A stretch of DNA of 64,000 nucleotides from DRYS01 sp964491605 (lineage in GTDB: Archaea > Thermoproteota > CALKCG01 > B24 > DRYS01): positions 1 through 64,000 of the forward strand of contig CAZBGY010000006.1 in the NCBI GenBank assembly GCA_964491605.1. Direction: 5' to 3'. A model generated the notes under the pieces. The model was not told the origin of the DNA and did not search any database. It saw only the letters and a list, made by a program, of their open reading frames with translations. The first letter of the stretch is position 1. Each line of letters begins with the position of its first letter. The position numbers were made by a program, and so were the translations under genes. This document shows, piece after piece, positions 62,688 through 64,000 of the stretch.

Positions 62688-63679
62688 ATAGCAGTTTATC
62701 CGATGGAGTAATGGTATACTCCGAATACGCTGAAGGAGTTATACATCCGGTTACATTCGAGCTTCTGGGTAAATCTCGTGAGATCGCTGATAGATTGAAA
62801 GTCGAGGTTTGGGGAGTTATCATCGGATACAGAGTTAAAGATGACGAAGTTCGAGAGCTTATATATTATGGTGCGGATAGAGTTTTCGTATACGATCATC
62901 CTAAGCTAGAGTATTTCGATCCGATGATATACAAAGATATCCTTGTCGATCTAGCGAAACAAGTGAACCCTTCTGCTCTTTTCTTCGGAGCTACTCCGTT
63001 AGGTAGGAGTCTCGCTCCGAGAGTAGCTGTAGCGTTAGATACTGGTTTAACAGCCGATTGCATAGATATTCAGGTAGACGAATATGGGAATATAGTTCAG
63101 GTTAGACCAGCTTTCACGGGTAACATAATAGCTTATATAAGGACTAGCAGCCGCCCAGTTATGTCTACCGTCAGATATAGGGTTATGAGGATGCCTAACC
63201 GTGATACGAGTAGGGTCGGAAAGATTATCAGAATGACGCCTAGGATAGATAGGGATTCTGGATTGAGAGTACTAGGTAGGGTATCCAGGAGAAGCGTAGA
63301 TCTAGCTAAAGCAGATGTAATAGTAGCCGGAGGTAGAGGGTTTAAGAAGAAGGAGGATCTGAAGATGCTGGAGGATTTGGCATCCCTCATCGGCGGGGTT
63401 GTAGGTGTTAGTAGACCTTTAGTAGATGAGGGTTGGATGCCCCGTGAGCGTCAGATAGGCTTCAGCGGTAATACGGTTAAACCCAGGCTCTACATGGCCT
63501 TCGGTATATCCGGATCTCCTCAGCATATAGCTGGTATGAGAGGATCGGAGATAATAGTTGCGGTTAATATAGATCCATCAGCGCCTATATTCAGGATAGC
63601 CGACTATGGTGTAGTAGGAGATCTATATGAAGTAATACCTAAGCTTATAGAAGAGCTAAGTAAGGTTAAACGGGTGTAA
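62684..63679 (+). CDS. etfA: electron transfer flavoprotein alpha subunit
   Basis: A 331-residue EtfA. The C-terminal FAD domain has PRLYMAFGISGSPQHIAGM and VAVNIDPSAPIFRIADYG, the usual FAD signature. The N-terminal domain shows LFFGATPLGRSLAPR and LTADCIDI. There is no N-terminal ferredoxin-like domain of the kind some lactate-dehydrogenase ETFs carry. It overlaps etfB by 4 bases and is 3 bases ahead of the glcD-type gene. Confidence 0.93.
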   Translation: MNSSLSDGVMVYSEYAEGVIHPVTFELLGKSREIADRLKVEVWGVIIGYRVKDDEVRELIYYGADRVFVYDHPKLEYFDPMIYKDILVDLAKQVNPSALFFGATPLGRSLAPRVAVALDTGLTADCIDIQVDEYGNIVQVRPAFTGNIIAYIRTSSRPVMSTVRYRVMRMPNRDTSRVGKIIRMTPRIDRDSGLRVLGRVSRRSVDLAKADVIVAGGRGFKKKEDLKMLEDLASLIGGVVGVSRPLVDEGWMPRERQIGFSGNTVKPRLYMAFGISGSPQHIAGMRGSEIIVAVNIDPSAPIFRIADYGVVGDLYEVIPKLIEELSKVKRV

Positions 63680-63682
63680 GCT

Positions 63683-64000
63683 ATGTACTCTTCGATAGAT
63701 AAAGCCATCATAGAAGAGCTATCATCGGTAGTAGGTGAAGACTATGTTATATTCGATACGGATAGGATTGAAGCATATCTTCTAGATGAAACTCCTCCAC
63801 CTATAAGACCGGAACCCTGCCGCAGCGTGGTCGTGGTTAAACCCGCATCTACAGAGGAAGTTTCATCTGTATTAAGGTTAGCGTATAGGAGTAGGATCCC
63901 AGTATTCCCTAGGGGAGGGGGTACAGGTCTCGTAGGAGGATGTATACCTACCCGTAGCGGTATAATCCTATGTTTAGAGAGGATGAATAGAGTATCGGTA
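63683..64000 (+). CDS. FAD-linked oxidase, GlcD/lactate dehydrogenase type, 3'-truncated by the window
   Basis: Only the first 106 residues are inside the window. They have the FAD-binding start typical of GlcD proteins: DRIEAYLLDETPPPIRPEP, VVVKPASTEEVSSVLRLAY and PVFPRGGGTGLVGGCIPT. GlcD-type subunits oxidise glycolate, D-lactate or other 2-hydroxyacids. It starts with ATG 3 bases after etfA, so it is part of the etfBA operon. Confidence 0.88.
   Translation, partial: MYSSIDKAIIEELSSVVGEDYVIFDTDRIEAYLLDETPPPIRPEPCRSVVVVKPASTEEVSSVLRLAYRSRIPVFPRGGGTGLVGGCIPTRSGIILCLERMNRVSV

Noticed and set aside
1..64000. Mobile element, CRISPR or defence system
   Set aside because: No transposase, integrase, Cas protein, regular spacer-repeat pattern or long terminal repeats were recognised; the genes are housekeeping and carbohydrate-related.

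Overview
The window is chromosomal DNA from a thermophilic archaeon, most likely a member of the TACK/Thermoproteota group. The evidence is a complete archaeal informational set: clamp loader RfcS/RfcL, an Orc1/Cdc6 initiator, Nop5-fibrillarin, Trm1, ribosomal proteins eL44 and uL22, and a TFE-beta-like winged-helix/Fe-S protein. Arginine codons are dominated by AGA/AGG, TTG/GTG starts and TTGA/ATGA stop-start overlaps are common, and TATA-type promoters lie close to starts. I cannot place it at genus level. No insertion sequence, prophage, CRISPR array or rRNA was seen. The one tRNA is tRNA-Thr(CGU).

Layout. 1-7.1 kb: a truncated OPT-like membrane protein, then a minus-strand run HAD - fucose-isomerase-like - GHMP kinase - GalT - amidohydrolase (sugar catabolism). 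7.2-11.3 kb: Nop5, fibrillarin, Trm1, TFE-beta-like and a PDCD5-like protein. 11.4-14.8 kb: argG-lysW-lysZ-lysK, amino-acid synthesis on the LysW carrier protein (lysW is only 57 codons). 14.8-19.5 kb: Orc1/Cdc6, a YbjQ-like protein, and rfcS-rfcL-mfnB with overlapping genes. 19.6-26.7 kb: a surface protein, GH3 glycosidase, a PAC3/4-like protein, an HD phosphohydrolase and a thymidylate-kinase-like protein. 26.7-31.2 kb: eL44, a frameshifted Lrp-type RAM protein, a PAC2 protein, and a tungsten AOR divergent from its probable radical SAM maturase. 31.2-37 kb: GH42 beta-galactosidase, GH29 fucosidase, cation exchanger, tRNA-Thr and a Gfo/Idh oxidoreductase. 36.9-37.35 kb: a gene-free gap rich in inverted repeats. 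37.3-44.8 kb: archease with a SIS isomerase, a GlcNAc-1-P transferase, an isolated rpl22, thioredoxin/glycerate kinase and NadC. 44.8-50.4 kb: a Dph6-like ATP-pyrophosphatase that appears to start at ACG, MTA/SAH deaminase, an Lhr-type helicase and a minimal FtsX-like permease. 50.5-55.5 kb: leuC-leuD-leuB-leuA followed by a LysE exporter with no canonical start. 55.5-64 kb: a sulfatase-superfamily enzyme with Thr at the nucleophile site, TatD, QueT, polyamine genes speE/speD, pyrB, and etfB-etfA-glcD running off the end.

Working together: GH3, GH42 and GH29 glycosidases with the galactose/fucose genes and glycerate kinase suggest growth on galactosylated and fucosylated plant-type glycans. 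AOR and the Etf/GlcD module would handle aldehyde and 2-hydroxyacid oxidation. Nothing here is an obvious defence or mobile system. The most unusual points are the gene starts and frames that need a non-standard codon or an indel (Dph6-like, LysE, Lrp), the displaced rpl22, the PAC4-like protein, the structured gap, and the HAD/isomerase/kinase/GalT/amidohydrolase cluster.
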